From positions 124,001-188,000 of the forward strand of contig MBPM02000082.1 of the NCBI GenBank assembly GCA_001695595.3: a stretch of DNA of 64,000 bases. Direction: 5' to 3'. This document shows positions 37,808-47,689 of this stretch, piece by piece. The stretch comes from Plasmopara viticola. Taxonomy: Eukaryota; Oomycota; Peronosporomycetes; Peronosporales; Peronosporaceae. The notes beneath the pieces are model-generated. The model was not told the DNA's origin. It did no database searches and saw only the letters and a list, made by a program, of their open reading frames with translations. A program made the translations under genes and the position numbers. The stretch's first letter is position 1, and each line of letters opens with the position of its first letter.

Positions 37808-40206
37808 TCAACCGCACATAGTATGTAAACTTGCTGAGCTTTTCGAGTCGTACAAAGACTCCCTTTCGACATCAGAGGTGGTCGCGACATCACTCAAGAG
37901 TCCCACAGTCTTCGACCTCAGCCTATCTTTCGACTGTGCTGCCTTGAGTTTCATTTTCGTCATCAATGTCTGATTCAGGTTTAAAGGAAGTTGAGAAGAC
38001 CACAAGCATTATCTCGTTAGAGTCACGCACAGTGACTTTAAACGCAAGATGGTCCGCCAACTTAGTTGTACGTAGCGCTGCATTGCCATGGACATACGAT
38101 TCAAGGGGAGAAGACTCGGTGATGTGCTAGCGCAACGCAAAACATTTCAAAGAGAAGATCCTCGATGCCCGCCGTCGCATTCTCGACACTCCACGTCCGA
38201 AATTCGTGATTGAACTCAAAGCGAGAGAGAAAAAGCAAGGCCGACAGTTTGCCAAAACGAGAGAAACAAGACGGCATAAATGCATCATAGTTGGGCGCGG
38301 GGTTCAACGGTGCCGAGTGCGAGCTGAGTGCCTTGTAGAACAAGGTCAGGTACGAAACCGCGTACGTGATGGAAGCATTGACAACTAAACTCGTGTACAC
38401 GTAGCCACTTGTGGCACTAAAGTCGCCTTGATCGTACACGCCATGCAAGCGCAAGACAATGGCCACAAGTGCCGTCGTGAAGATTCACGACGACAAAGTG
38501 CATGGTGGCCATTTTTCAGTCTCGTATAAAGCCAGGCCTATTTGAATGGGCACGTCCCACGTTTTAAAGGGCCACGGGTGTTCCGGATCGAGGAGTTTTT
38601 ACAAATAGCAACAATGCGTTCCTTGCTCCCTTTGCTTACGTAGACAATCAAAAAGGCCAGAAAGAGGAAGATCACGTTCCCTTCGTACGAGTCGCGCATA
38701 AATTCGAGATGCAGAGCAGCGTCTTTGAAGTGAAGGCTGAGCCACGAATCGATCGCGTAGATTGGGACTATCCATAAATTTCCTACAATCTAGATTTTCG
38801 CATATTAAATTTCTTAGACCGTTTTGGCGTTAATTTTTATCGTATAAACAATATCTTTTTTTCGGAAAAGGTTGGGGTGACGCCCTCCTTCCAAGCGCGG
38901 GGGCTTAATGCTCGCGCGCTTCGGGCAGGTGCTCTCGGGCATCTGCAGGTCTCTAACGAGTCTCACCCTCGACGCGACGGTCTCCAGCACCAGGCCAAAC
39001 CCCCTTCCACGCCCTTAATCGCGCCAACCGCATCCGGATTGGCTCCTTTGATGTGAATTCTCTAGGTTCGAAGCGCAAGAAGCACGAAACACTCCCCGAA
39101 GATCTCCGGCGCTACCGCGTAGATATCCTTGGCCTCCGAGAAACCAAGATCGACGATAGAGGTGAGCACCGCATTGATGACTTCCTTCTTCTAACCCTGA
39201 AAAAAAAAAAAAAACGAAGCCAAGACCGAAGTCACCGAAATCCGCCGCCACTGCAACCCGTCGGGCGCCACTCGACACGCCCGATCCCGAGAAGAAACCT
39301 GGCACCACACTAAGAAGCTCGGAACACTTTTCGGCGATATTAAAGATCTATCCCGACGCAAGTCCCTGGCCACCCTCGCGCTCCACCGCCTCTGGTCCGT
39401 CTGGCTACGCCCCACGTTCATCTCACCCAAGACACGCATTCGATTGTACAACACCTACGTTCTACCGATTCTGCTGTACAACTGGGCTCTTACCAAGTCA
39501 GAGCTCCACGGCCTCGAGAGTTTCCATCGCCGCCAGCTTCGCTACGCTCTTGCTATCGCTACCCCCGACCCATTTCGAATGCAAGACTCTACGACCTCTG
39601 TGATGAGCGGCCGCTGAGACTACGACTGACACAAGCTCGCTGGCGCCTGTTTGGCCATGTACTTCGCCGCAATCCCGACATTCCAGCTAACCTCCAGATG
39701 CGTGCCTACTTCTTCTCCACCGCAGCAAAATGGCGCGGACGTCCCCGCACCACGCTTCCCTCGACACTCGACCACAATCTTGTTTCCCGTGGCTCCGGCT
39801 TTCGACTCCGGACAGCACAAGACCTCGAAGTGGTACGTACCCCTGCACAAGACCGAAAGAAATGGAAGACCCATACGACCTCGGTGCTGGATGCACTGCC
39901 CGCCGAACGAGACTCGACGTATGCGGACACCACTCTATGCCGTGGACTAGCCAGACTGAGCCTAGCACGTGCATACCTTGGCAACGCGATAACGTAATAC
40001 ATTACACATTACAATATCTTTCTCTTAAGGACTGGTTGGATATGGTGGTTGAGATGACCACAGATCAACGGAGCGGACGAAACGACAGACGCAGCCACAA
40101 AGACTCCAGCTGCGAAGCATACAATTCGCTGTGCTTCGCGCTCGAGTGCTGCCAGGACATCGGCAGGCAGAGAAAACAGCGCACTTGTCGGCCAGAATTG
40201 CGTCAT
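37808..40206 (-). pseudogene. TMEM184 / organic solute transporter-alpha-like protein, broken
   Basis: Multi-pass membrane protein relic. It reads from an ATG at 40,206 (MTQFWPTS...) with a first hydrophobic segment (FAAGVFVAASVVSSAPLI), then HIQPVLKRK. A 1.15-kb LINE interrupts it. It resumes at 38,780 with WIVPIYAIDSWLSL, ALHLEFMRDSYEGNVIFLFL, then DPEHPWPFKTWDVP, then VAIVLRLHGVYDQGD and SITYAVSYLTLFYKALSSH. It ends with EMFCVALAHHRVF (about 38,115). This order, including the MVPIYA.DSWLSL, RD.YE and LFYKA motifs, is that of the TMEM184/Ost-alpha (Solute_trans_a) family. A frameshift before DPEHP, a stop near 38,480 and a stop after FSP disable it. A possible short intron lies near the LINE target. 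Confidence 0.75.
38859..40010 (+). mobile_element. LINE retrotransposon, internally deleted
   Basis: 1152 bp flanked by an 11-bp duplication ACAATATCTTT (38,848-38,858 and 40,011-40,021). An endonuclease-like start lies at 39,040-39,190 (FDVNSLGSKRKKHETL, then RRYRVDILGLRETKID). After a poly-A tract (39,199-39,214) comes the C-terminal part of a LINE RT ORF (39,330-39,720): TRIRLYNTYVLPILLYNWAL, SFHRRQLRYALAI, RWRLFGHVLRRNPDIPA. The RT catalytic core is missing, so it is not autonomous. Its 5' 130 bp and 3' 170 bp are nearly identical to the short copies at 29,028, 32,375 and 54,629. It sits in the transporter pseudogene. Confidence 0.85.
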
Positions 40207-40605
40207 GGAAGATCAATAAAAATATAATCCGCATTTCTGTGTCGAGCTTGTTGCCAATAAACTTGTAACGTTTGAGGCCTACGATGGACCCCTCGTCTTC
40301 GAGTTCTTCGTTTAAAGTCGTACGAGCATCGTCAAGACTAGACTGTCGAAGACACGCTAGGTGATACGCGAAGGAACACGGCAAAATTGCGTGAAAAGTC
40401 GCGTTTCTGAAGTTTAATTTTTGGGCAAAGATATCTGAGAAATGATATCCGACCGAGAATTACCAGTTCGGCCAATCAGAAGCCATGAATGCAGTCAACA
40501 AATACTGTCAAATTCCTGTTTTTATAGTGTAAATTACGATAGGGAAGAGAATTTTATTTATTTTTCTTGACTGGACTTGCAATGCTAAAAGTGCAGCGAT
40601 TAAGA
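40207..40605. other. Spacer between transporter pseudogene and effector C
   Basis: No gene. Contains the inverted counterpart of the 34,550-34,620 block ('gattggccgaactgg'), so it corresponds to the 3' flank of effector B. Confidence 0.4.
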
Positions 40606-41727
40606 TTAAATTGCCGATAGAGGCAACTTTTGAGTCCGCTCGTCTGCCAATACTTTTGCGTAGGCCTTTCCATGGGCGGTCGCTGACGATTCAATAATCT
40701 CCTTTATCCCGTCGTCGCTGTAGTAGGTCTTGAGCATCTCGTTGAGAGTGACGTCCGTCGTTTTCTTTCTTCGGTACATTTCCGCATAATGCAACCATAC
40801 ATATACCTCGGGGTAATCAAGAAGACCATACGGGGAACTGTCTAGCATTAGCTGCTCAAAAACAAACTTCGGCGTCATAGCTTTTTCTAGCCACTCGTCG
40901 GCTAATTTCTTTTCAAAAACCTTTGCATATGGTTCTGTCTTCATTGACCGAGTAGACTTAATTAGTAGCAAAATCAGTTCCTTTTCACCGAACGTGTGGT
41001 AGAGCTGATCAAAGTGGTCCATTGACTCACCAGGCATGAACTTGCTGAAATAAATGTTCCAGATATGATACTCACGGTCGATAAGCAACCTCACGTTCTG
41101 TTCATCAGACTGAAGCATCCTATAGAGTTGGCCTGGGCTAACATTTTTACCTTTCCAATACGACATGAGCTCAATCTGAAGTTTCAGGCCGATAGCTCGA
41201 AGTAACGGGCTTTTGTTTCTCTTTGCCTCTTCCAGCATCATCGACAATTTACGATCACCGTATTGCTCGTGCAATTTTCTCATAATCGACACTTTGTTCT
41301 CCGGATGCGCCAGATTATAGTCATGAACGTACTTGACCCAAGCATGAAACCAAAAATTCGACAAAATGGTCTCGTCGAGCGTATCAATCTTCAGCTTGGC
41401 GTAAACCAAGTGTGGATTCGTCCTATCTGCACTCCACCAAGCACCTTCGAGGTTGGGCAAAGAATTGAACTTTTGCTCACGTAACGTATTCCTGTACTTG
41501 GTTTGTAGGCTCGCAGCTATACCCCCCCAGCCGAGTTCTTTGATACCACCAATCCTCTCTTGGTCTTCTGCATACGGCGGGTTCGACATAACGGTACCAG
41601 ATCGGTCTTGAGTGGATAGAGATGTCCCTGAGAGTGTGGGGGACATTGTCGCATTCGCAGAAGCGTCAGCTCTTGCGATAAAGGAGAGCACTGGTACGAG
41701 AGCTGAAGTGACCCGGGAAAGACGCAT
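40606..41727 (-). CDS. Secreted dEER/WY-module effector C
   Basis: 373 residues from the MRL start at 41,727; the longer open frame (to 41,937) would run through the initiator element and is not chosen. Signal peptide about 1-20 (MRLSRVTSALVPVLSFIARA). RSGTV at 42-46 in place of RxLR, and EDQER as a variant dEER (54-58). Three W-rich modules (GAWWSADRT ... FHAWVKYVHDYN; MSYWKGKNVSPGQLY ... YHIWNIYFSKF; DEWLEKAMTPKFVF ... VYVWLHYAEMY). Near-identical stretches with effector B place it as the inverted duplicate. The C-terminus reads ...ADERTQKLPLSAI, eight residues past B's stop, using sequence that is 3' untranslated in B. Predicted host-directed secreted effector; target unknown. Confidence 0.87.
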   Translation of the reverse strand: MRLSRVTSALVPVLSFIARADASANATMSPTLSGTSLSTQDRSGTVMSNPPYAEDQERIGGIKELGWGGIAASLQTKYRNTLREQKFNSLPNLEGAWWSADRTNPHLVYAKLKIDTLDETILSNFWFHAWVKYVHDYNLAHPENKVSIMRKLHEQYGDRKLSMMLEEAKRNKSPLLRAIGLKLQIELMSYWKGKNVSPGQLYRMLQSDEQNVRLLIDREYHIWNIYFSKFMPGESMDHFDQLYHTFGEKELILLLIKSTRSMKTEPYAKVFEKKLADEWLEKAMTPKFVFEQLMLDSSPYGLLDYPEVYVWLHYAEMYRRKKTTDVTLNEMLKTYYSDDGIKEIIESSATAHGKAYAKVLADERTQKLPLSAI

Positions 41728-41742
41728 TTGCTTACTTGCTGG

Positions 41743-41760
41743 CCAAATGAAGAATAAGTG
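41743..41760 (-). promoter_or_regulatory. Initiator-like element of effector C
   Basis: On the minus strand CACTTATTCTTCATTTGG lies 15 bp before the ATG; it differs from effector D's TTTCATTCTTCATTTGG in the first half (TCATT to TTATT). Confidence 0.5.
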
Positions 41761-42406
41761 GCTAGTGCTAGTGGATTGCATTCCTAGTCTCCGTTTGCGC
41801 ATCGACTTCGAAGGGTCAGGACGGGAGCCATACGGTACCTTGAAGCTGGTGCCATATATGCTGCGAAGGCTGATCCGCTCAGTAGGGCCGGTCCAGAAAC
41901 CAAGGGTGGCTTGGCTACAAAAGTAAGCGTACCGCAAATCTGGTCTTATTATCAGCTAAGAGTTTCTTGCTACATACTCCCAAGCATTGGCTTGTGTCGA
42001 TCCGTTCTGCTTATTTACTGATCGAGAAAGACCACTTCAGCAATCAAGCTGCACAAGCATTGTACTAGGTGATAACAATGTGGCAACCCATCAATTTCTT
42101 AAACGGACAAGATAATAAGCCAGTTTGATTTGTTTTGCCTTAGATTCGAAAGAACCAAAACAATCCACCTCAATTTATAGTTATTTGGAGGAACATTTCT
42201 CGGATCAGAAATATTTGTAATACTGATTAGATGTCCCGGGAAATTCGTGGAATCCCAGTTAAGGAATCCGTTATTATGTCCACAGGTGTCCGCTAAGATG
42301 CTCTCAACCTACCCCCTACCCATGCTTTTCGGCCTGTGGCTAAATGTTATGGACGCTGCACAATAAAGTTTAAGATTATTTCGAACGAAAAGTATTATGC
42401 TATGCT

Positions 42407-42752
42407 TCATACTATTCTAGATACTTTCCTCGATACTTTACTTGGTACTGCTACTTGAAAGGTTTGATTGGAGGAGCAAGAAGCGATGTGACTCAAAGGT
42501 TGAGGTGCCTGGGACAAAGGAGGGTGGAGTGTAAAGTCTTCTTGGCTAGAGTGCTTCTCTGAAGATTGAACGTCGGAGAAGCGTAAATTTCGATAAGACG
42601 ACTGCCTGCCACGCAATTTTCGGTCTTGCAAGACCAACGTCTCTTTGGTACATGGACGTCAATGGAAATGGTATCCTTTTTTATGGTAAGTCGTTTTCAG
42701 TGCCTATTGCGTAGTGGAAAGCAAATACAAACGACAGCAGCTGAAGTCTCAT
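42407..42752 (-). pseudogene. Small secreted RKLR-containing ORF pair, frame-broken (copy Y)
   Basis: Inverted duplicate of 31,846-32,161. The ATG at 42,752 opens MRLQLLSFVFAFHYAIG, ending at a TAA as in copy X. The second frame (open to 42,407) carries DRKLRGRQSSYRNLRFSD and SQEDFTLHPP. Copy Y has a longer C-terminal end (VAVPSKVSRKVSRIV) than copy X. The shared stop shows that the break predates the duplication. It lies between the A-like pseudogene and effector C, the same position as in the X cassette. Confidence 0.45.
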
Positions 42753-42852
42753 TATGATAATTTGATCGGGCTTTAACATTAGCCCAAAACTACATCAAAA
42801 CGGATCGGAATGGGGCTATTAACTACGTTTATTGCTACTAAAACATATTAAG

Positions 42853-43830
42853 TTAAGGCAAATTAGTCGACCCCTTAACGACACAAACACAATTGCCAAT
42901 AGAGGCAACTCCTAAGCCTGCGCGGCTACCAACCTTCGTTGACCTATCGGCATACATCTTCCCCACTTCGGTAGTCGCTGTTTCAATAATAATTTTAATC
43001 ATGTTTGCGCCGAAAAATCTTTTAATGATCTCGTTAAGAGACACGTCCCTCCCTGTGTTTTCCCAACACGCATCCGCATACCACATCCATGCTGTAAGCT
43101 ACGGATTATCGAGAAGACCAGTCGGGGTTCTGTGAAGCAGTAAATATTCGAAGACAAGCTCTGGCGATTTGCCTTTGTCTATCCAGAAATTTTCTAATTC
43201 AAGTTGAAGGCCCGTCGCCAATGCTGCTGTTTTTTCTGATTCTTTGGACGCAATAAGTAGTTGAGACAGACCCTCGTCACCGAAAGTTTGGTACAGCTCA
43301 TTGATGGGCGGCATTGCCTTACCACGGTTGAACATGGTAAAATAAGTGCTCCAGAGTTCATACGCACGGCCGGTAAGCAAGATCGGGTACATTCGTTCTG
43401 CCTGCAAACCTTGTTGAGTTTGGCTGGAGGAAAGTTTCGGTCTTATAAACCAATATCTGTTCATTCTGTAGTCTCGTGTCAATGGCTTGAATTGACGTGT
43501 TTTCTTCTGCCTTTGCCTGTTCCAACATCTAAATTGAGCCTGCGACCTTTTTAAAATTGACACTTTCTTCTCGGGATGCTATAGGTTATAGCTATCCACA
43601 TACTTGACTCACAAACGAAACCACGGGTTCGACTTAATGTTCTCGTTGACGTAGTTGAGCTCCAGCTCGGTGTATACAAAGTCAGAATCCACACTTTTCA
43701 CCGACCACCAGGCTACTTTGAGCTTAAGCTGAGAGTTGACAACTTGATTTCAGACCGCCGGCTTGCTCTTGGCCAAAACAACGGACACTTTATTTCCTCG
43801 GGTGAAAGGTTTTGAGAGGCTTCCTTAGTC
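42853..43830 (-). pseudogene. Effector A-like pseudogene
   Basis: Paralogue of effector A lacking the signal peptide and dEER region. It starts around LSKPFTRGNKVS (43,830; LELFTRGNEVS in A). Module 1 keeps LKLKVAWWSVKSVDSDFVY but has stops in VKYVD and YNL. Modules 2 and 3 are largely open: YPILLTGRAYELWSTYFTMF, NFWIDKGKSPELVFEYLLLH and MWYADACWENTGRDVSLNEI, with frame changes near 43,440 and 43,090. At 43,835 it meets U-repeat sequence (CGCCAGACTACCGCTCAGAC, also at 58,726), so the 5' end was removed by rearrangement. Confidence 0.8.
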
Positions 43831-43835
43831 TGAGC

Positions 43836-44240
43836 GGTAGTCTGGCGAACGAACTTTCGAAAAGCGCACATCTAAAACGACGATTGCCTGTTATTTTGCC
43901 GCGAAAATGTAGTTAAGCAAAGGATAACAATTACCGCAACGTGCGAGTACACACAGTCAAGGCAAACGAAGTCGTACCAGTTTCTTCAATTTACGTACCG
44001 CTGCTTCAAAATTAAGCAGGCTAAAGATAAGGATCTCGCAAGAGGTCGGTGCGTGGACGTACGGGGAAACGATATCTTATTCGGATGAAAATTATATTCT
44101 ACGTCCTTTGCGTTGATCCAAACGAAACCTGCTGAAGTCTTATGATATTCTCTCGATCAAGCTTCGAGATGAGACCTTCACTACGAGACATTATTATCCG
44201 TCTTTTTGGTATACTACATCAAATATACCCGATTTTTAGG
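43836..44240 (-). repeat. U-repeat head fragment (inverted)
   Basis: The reverse complement matches 58,380-58,760 and 47,770-48,130: 'cgtttcc-c-gtacgtccacg', 'agcggtacgtaaattg' and 'cgccagactaccgctcagacta'. It continues to 'gacggataataatg', shared with 57,725-57,750. No gene. Confidence 0.55.
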
Positions 44241-44384
44241 AAGTTAATGGGAAATGATACCGGGCAGGCACTAATGTTCATATGAATTGAATTGATTGGC
44301 ATTCCTTCTCTGTGATTGGCTGGAGGGTTAATTCTCAGTCGTGATATCAATTCTCATATGCTACACCAATCTCAATCCCAAAAC

Positions 44385-45145
44385 TACTTTTCAGTTGTGA
44401 ATGCTTCCATCACGTACGCGGTTTCGTACTTGACCTTGTTCTACAAGGCACTCAGCTCGCACTCGGCACCGTTGAACCCCGCGCCCAACTTTTATGCAAT
44501 TATGCCGTCTTGTTTCTCTCGTCTTGGCAAAGTGTCGGCCTTGCTTTTTTCTCACTCGCTTTGAATTCAGTCACGAGTTTTAGTCGTGGAGTGTCGAGAA
44601 TGCGACGACGGGCACTGAGGACCTTCTCTTTGAAATGTTTTGCGTTGCACTAGCATATCATCGAGTCTTCTCCTCTTGAATCGTATGTCCATGGCAATGC
44701 AGCGCTACGTACAACTAGTTTGGCGGACCATCTTGCGTTTAAAGTCACTGTGCGTGACTCTAACGAGATGATGCTTGTGGTCCTAATTTTTTTTAAGCCT
44801 GGATCAGCGACTTTAATGACGAAAATGAAACTCAAGGCACCACAATCGAGAGATAGGCTGAAATGGAAGACTGTGGGACTCCTGAGTGATGTCGTGGCCA
44901 CCTCTGATGTCGAATGCGAGTCTTCATACGACTCGAAAAGCTCAGCAAGTTTACATACTTTGCGCGGTTGGAAAATGTAGCGAGTTCGGTGCCGCTGCCA
45001 CATCTATTGAAACATTACACAACGACAATGTACACTTTGTTCGCCGCCCTTTGGACGCTAATGAGCTTTGCTACTGTTTCGTCGAGTGTCATGTCCTTCG
45101 GCACTCAAATGGCTTTACTACATGATCATTTGGTACGAATGTGAA
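44385..45145 (+). pseudogene. TMEM184-like transporter fragment, copy 2
   Basis: 5'-truncated inverted duplicate of the 3' half of the transporter pseudogene at 37,808-40,206. It starts inside VVNASITYAVSYLTLFYKAL (about 44,395), continues CFSRLGKVSALLF, then breaks by frameshift at 44,565. The downstream part (44,700-45,145) matches 38,090-37,640 inverted. No signal for expression; the upstream junction is with effector-flank sequence (44,260-44,390). Confidence 0.7.
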
Positions 45146-47685
45146 AGTTACAGAGACTATCTTGGCCAACTAACTGTAGACCCTTTTCATTCGCGAGATG
45201 CTGTCGCAAATAAAGTAAAAGGATACGGTTTACGTTAAAGGGCACCTCCAAAGCCACTCAAATGTCAACCAACGACGCCAGCGCCAATCTACCTTGCTAG
45301 CCACGTTCTCCACCACACTTGCAATGGTCGTCGCTATTGGCTCGCCATCTCTATCTTTCGACAAGAATTCACGGGACGCTTTCCACTCGCAATCGTAGTA
45401 TCAGTTCTGACGAATCTGTCGGTTTTGGGATTGCCACCTCTGACTATTCTTCGTTCGAGGTGATTCCAGATACTGCCCGTGAGTTTTTTTCACATCCACA
45501 CGCTTGGCAAAACGCTCGTCATGCCCACCAACCTTTCACGACGCGATCAGCTTGAATCAGCCCTTTCAAGTTCCGGGCCCTGCCCCAATCGTGCCGTCCA
45601 CTTCGTCATCGTAATCATATGCAAAGCCGCCATCTTCATTATAAGTGAGCAACCCTTCTTGATCTGGATCACTGGCAGTTTTTCACTATTTTCTTCAATT
45701 CCAAAGATCGCTGCCTTGACGCCTTCCTTGTCAATTCACCGACACGTTTCCGAGAAAAAAAAACTCTTTTTTCTCTAAAATGTGACGGAAAAACAGGCCG
45801 AGCCCGATGCAGGCAAGACGAGATCAGACGCGTTCTCTCATTATTTCTGCAACGTCCCTCTTGAAATCTTTAAACTCGATTAAAATCTTTCGGGCCTTGA
45901 AGCTCGACCGATTAGGCTCCTCACTAAAGAAATCAGACTGGGTGCCTTCTCGTCCACGCCAGCAATGCTTCCTTTTCGACCACGATCCATCGACAGCACT
46001 GGAGCTCTGCCTTTCTAGCTATGGCTTCTTCATCAACTGCTAGTGCGTCTTTATCGGCCTCTATCTTAACTCGTTAAACTTTACGCACGGATGAAAACTT
46101 CCAGTGCCCAGGACCTGCCCAATTTCGAAGGATTTTTATGTTAAAATTCGAGAAATTTCTGCCAACGCACAGCCGAGTCAATCATTTGCGAGAAAAGGTG
46201 TTTTTCGTAAATTTCCGGCATGTTTTTGATTACCTTGGCACGGAAAAAGTCAGCACCACTTGACGTCAGAAACGATTCCTTAGCAAGAGCTCGACGACTC
46301 TCGTCCGTGCCATCGTCGATGTGCCCCCCTCTTCCAGCCAAGGTCTCCACATTTTTGTCTTTTTCTCATCACCATATCGTCAGCTTAAGTCTCCCCCTCG
46401 ACAACTTTGTCGCCATCTTTAATAGCGTCATCACCATCTTCATCTTCATCATCCTCGACATTGTCATTGTCAACATCAAAGTCTACTGAACGTTTTTTCG
46501 CACAATCACTACTTGCCGTTGTCCTTTTACAAGTGTTTTCATTGAAAAGTCATTTCTGAAACCAAGTTTGTGACGGGCTTCGTCTCCGTAAAAGTCGTCT
46601 AGCTGATCGTACATTCGGTGCAACGGGGGACAATACTTTTAAGGTTTGAACATCCCGACAAATACAAGACAGGACTCCGAAGACCGGCAAGCTGATTCGA
46701 CCATTCGTAGCAGCATGCCGAACGCCTCCTTTGCCTTTCGTGGCTTTGGCCACTTTTTCTTTGATTTCTGTACCCAGATCTTTCGCTATCGTACCATCTT
46801 TTACGAATCCTCTATTCTTTCCATCAATTTCAACCCCACCTTTCTCACAACAGCCCCTCTTCTTTTCCTCCTTCTCCTTCGTTGCTAACCTACTCTTCTC
46901 CCTACCACCCACAGATTCCACAATGGTTTCCTTTGCCTGCTTCACACGTGACTTGACTGCAACTTTGTGCACCAATTTTTGCGTCACGGCACTCACGTCC
47001 GACAAATTCAACAAGATTTTGCAGCCCTTGGAGACATTAACAACATTCCTTTCGCACCGCCTTCATCAAAATATCGGGACACTTTGTGAAACCACGGAGC
47101 CGCCTCACACTCCATATCGAACCCTTTCATGTGGATACTGTTCACACTCTTCTTCATCGTGCGGGTATGCGTTATTCTCGTCTTGCGTCCAAGACTTTTC
47201 CTCTCGCCATCCTTTTGCTCAATCCCATGATTTTGTTCCGTGCGTGATGAATTTTTGAAAATCTTGTACGATGAATTCCACGTATCGTCCACTCAAATGG
47301 AATTCATCTTGATACTTGCGTTTAATGTGCAGCTTGCCTTTCAACAAGTGTACGTATCGTCATCCGTCTCGCCGTCGGCGGCCATTCGTTTCGATGAGTC
47401 CAAAAGGTCTGCCATGCGGTCAATTAATTGGACCGCCCACGAGTTTTTCAAGCTCACGCATACAAGTAGTTGACCGATCTCGAACACCTTTCGGTCGATT
47501 TCGAAACTCGCTTGCTTCTTCGAGCACAACCGACAAGGCATCTTTCCGCTTTTGATATGCGTCAAGGCAACTTTGTAGACTCTTCGTGCGTAATTTTTAC
47601 AAAGTTTTAGCATTTTTTGCTTTTCGCGTATAATAAAAATAGCAGTCCACCAATTCGCCTTTATTTTATATATGCTATGTAGCAA
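44650..47685 (-). pseudogene. Decayed gene of unknown function, copy 2
   Basis: Inverted counterpart of 34,990-37,700. Best-kept segments on the minus strand: 47,685-47,341 (REKQKMLKLCKNYARR ... SFEIDRKVFEIGQ), 47,292-47,008 (KSLGRKTRITHTRTMKKSVN ... CEAAPWFHKVSRYFDEGG), 47,014-46,550 (QKLVHKVAVKSRVKQAKETI, Lys/Glu-rich, CCEKGG) and 46,350-46,141 (DESRRALAKESFLTSSGADF). Where copy 1 is broken this copy is sometimes open and vice versa, which supports a common intact ancestor. The last part overlaps the transporter fragment on the opposite strand, as in copy 1. Confidence 0.5.
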
Positions 47686-47689
47686 TTAA

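Noticed and set aside
39199..39214. Poly-A run as a retrogene tail
   Set aside because: It is internal to the LINE, between the endonuclease and RT segments, and has no target duplication of its own; probably a deletion join or old nested tail.
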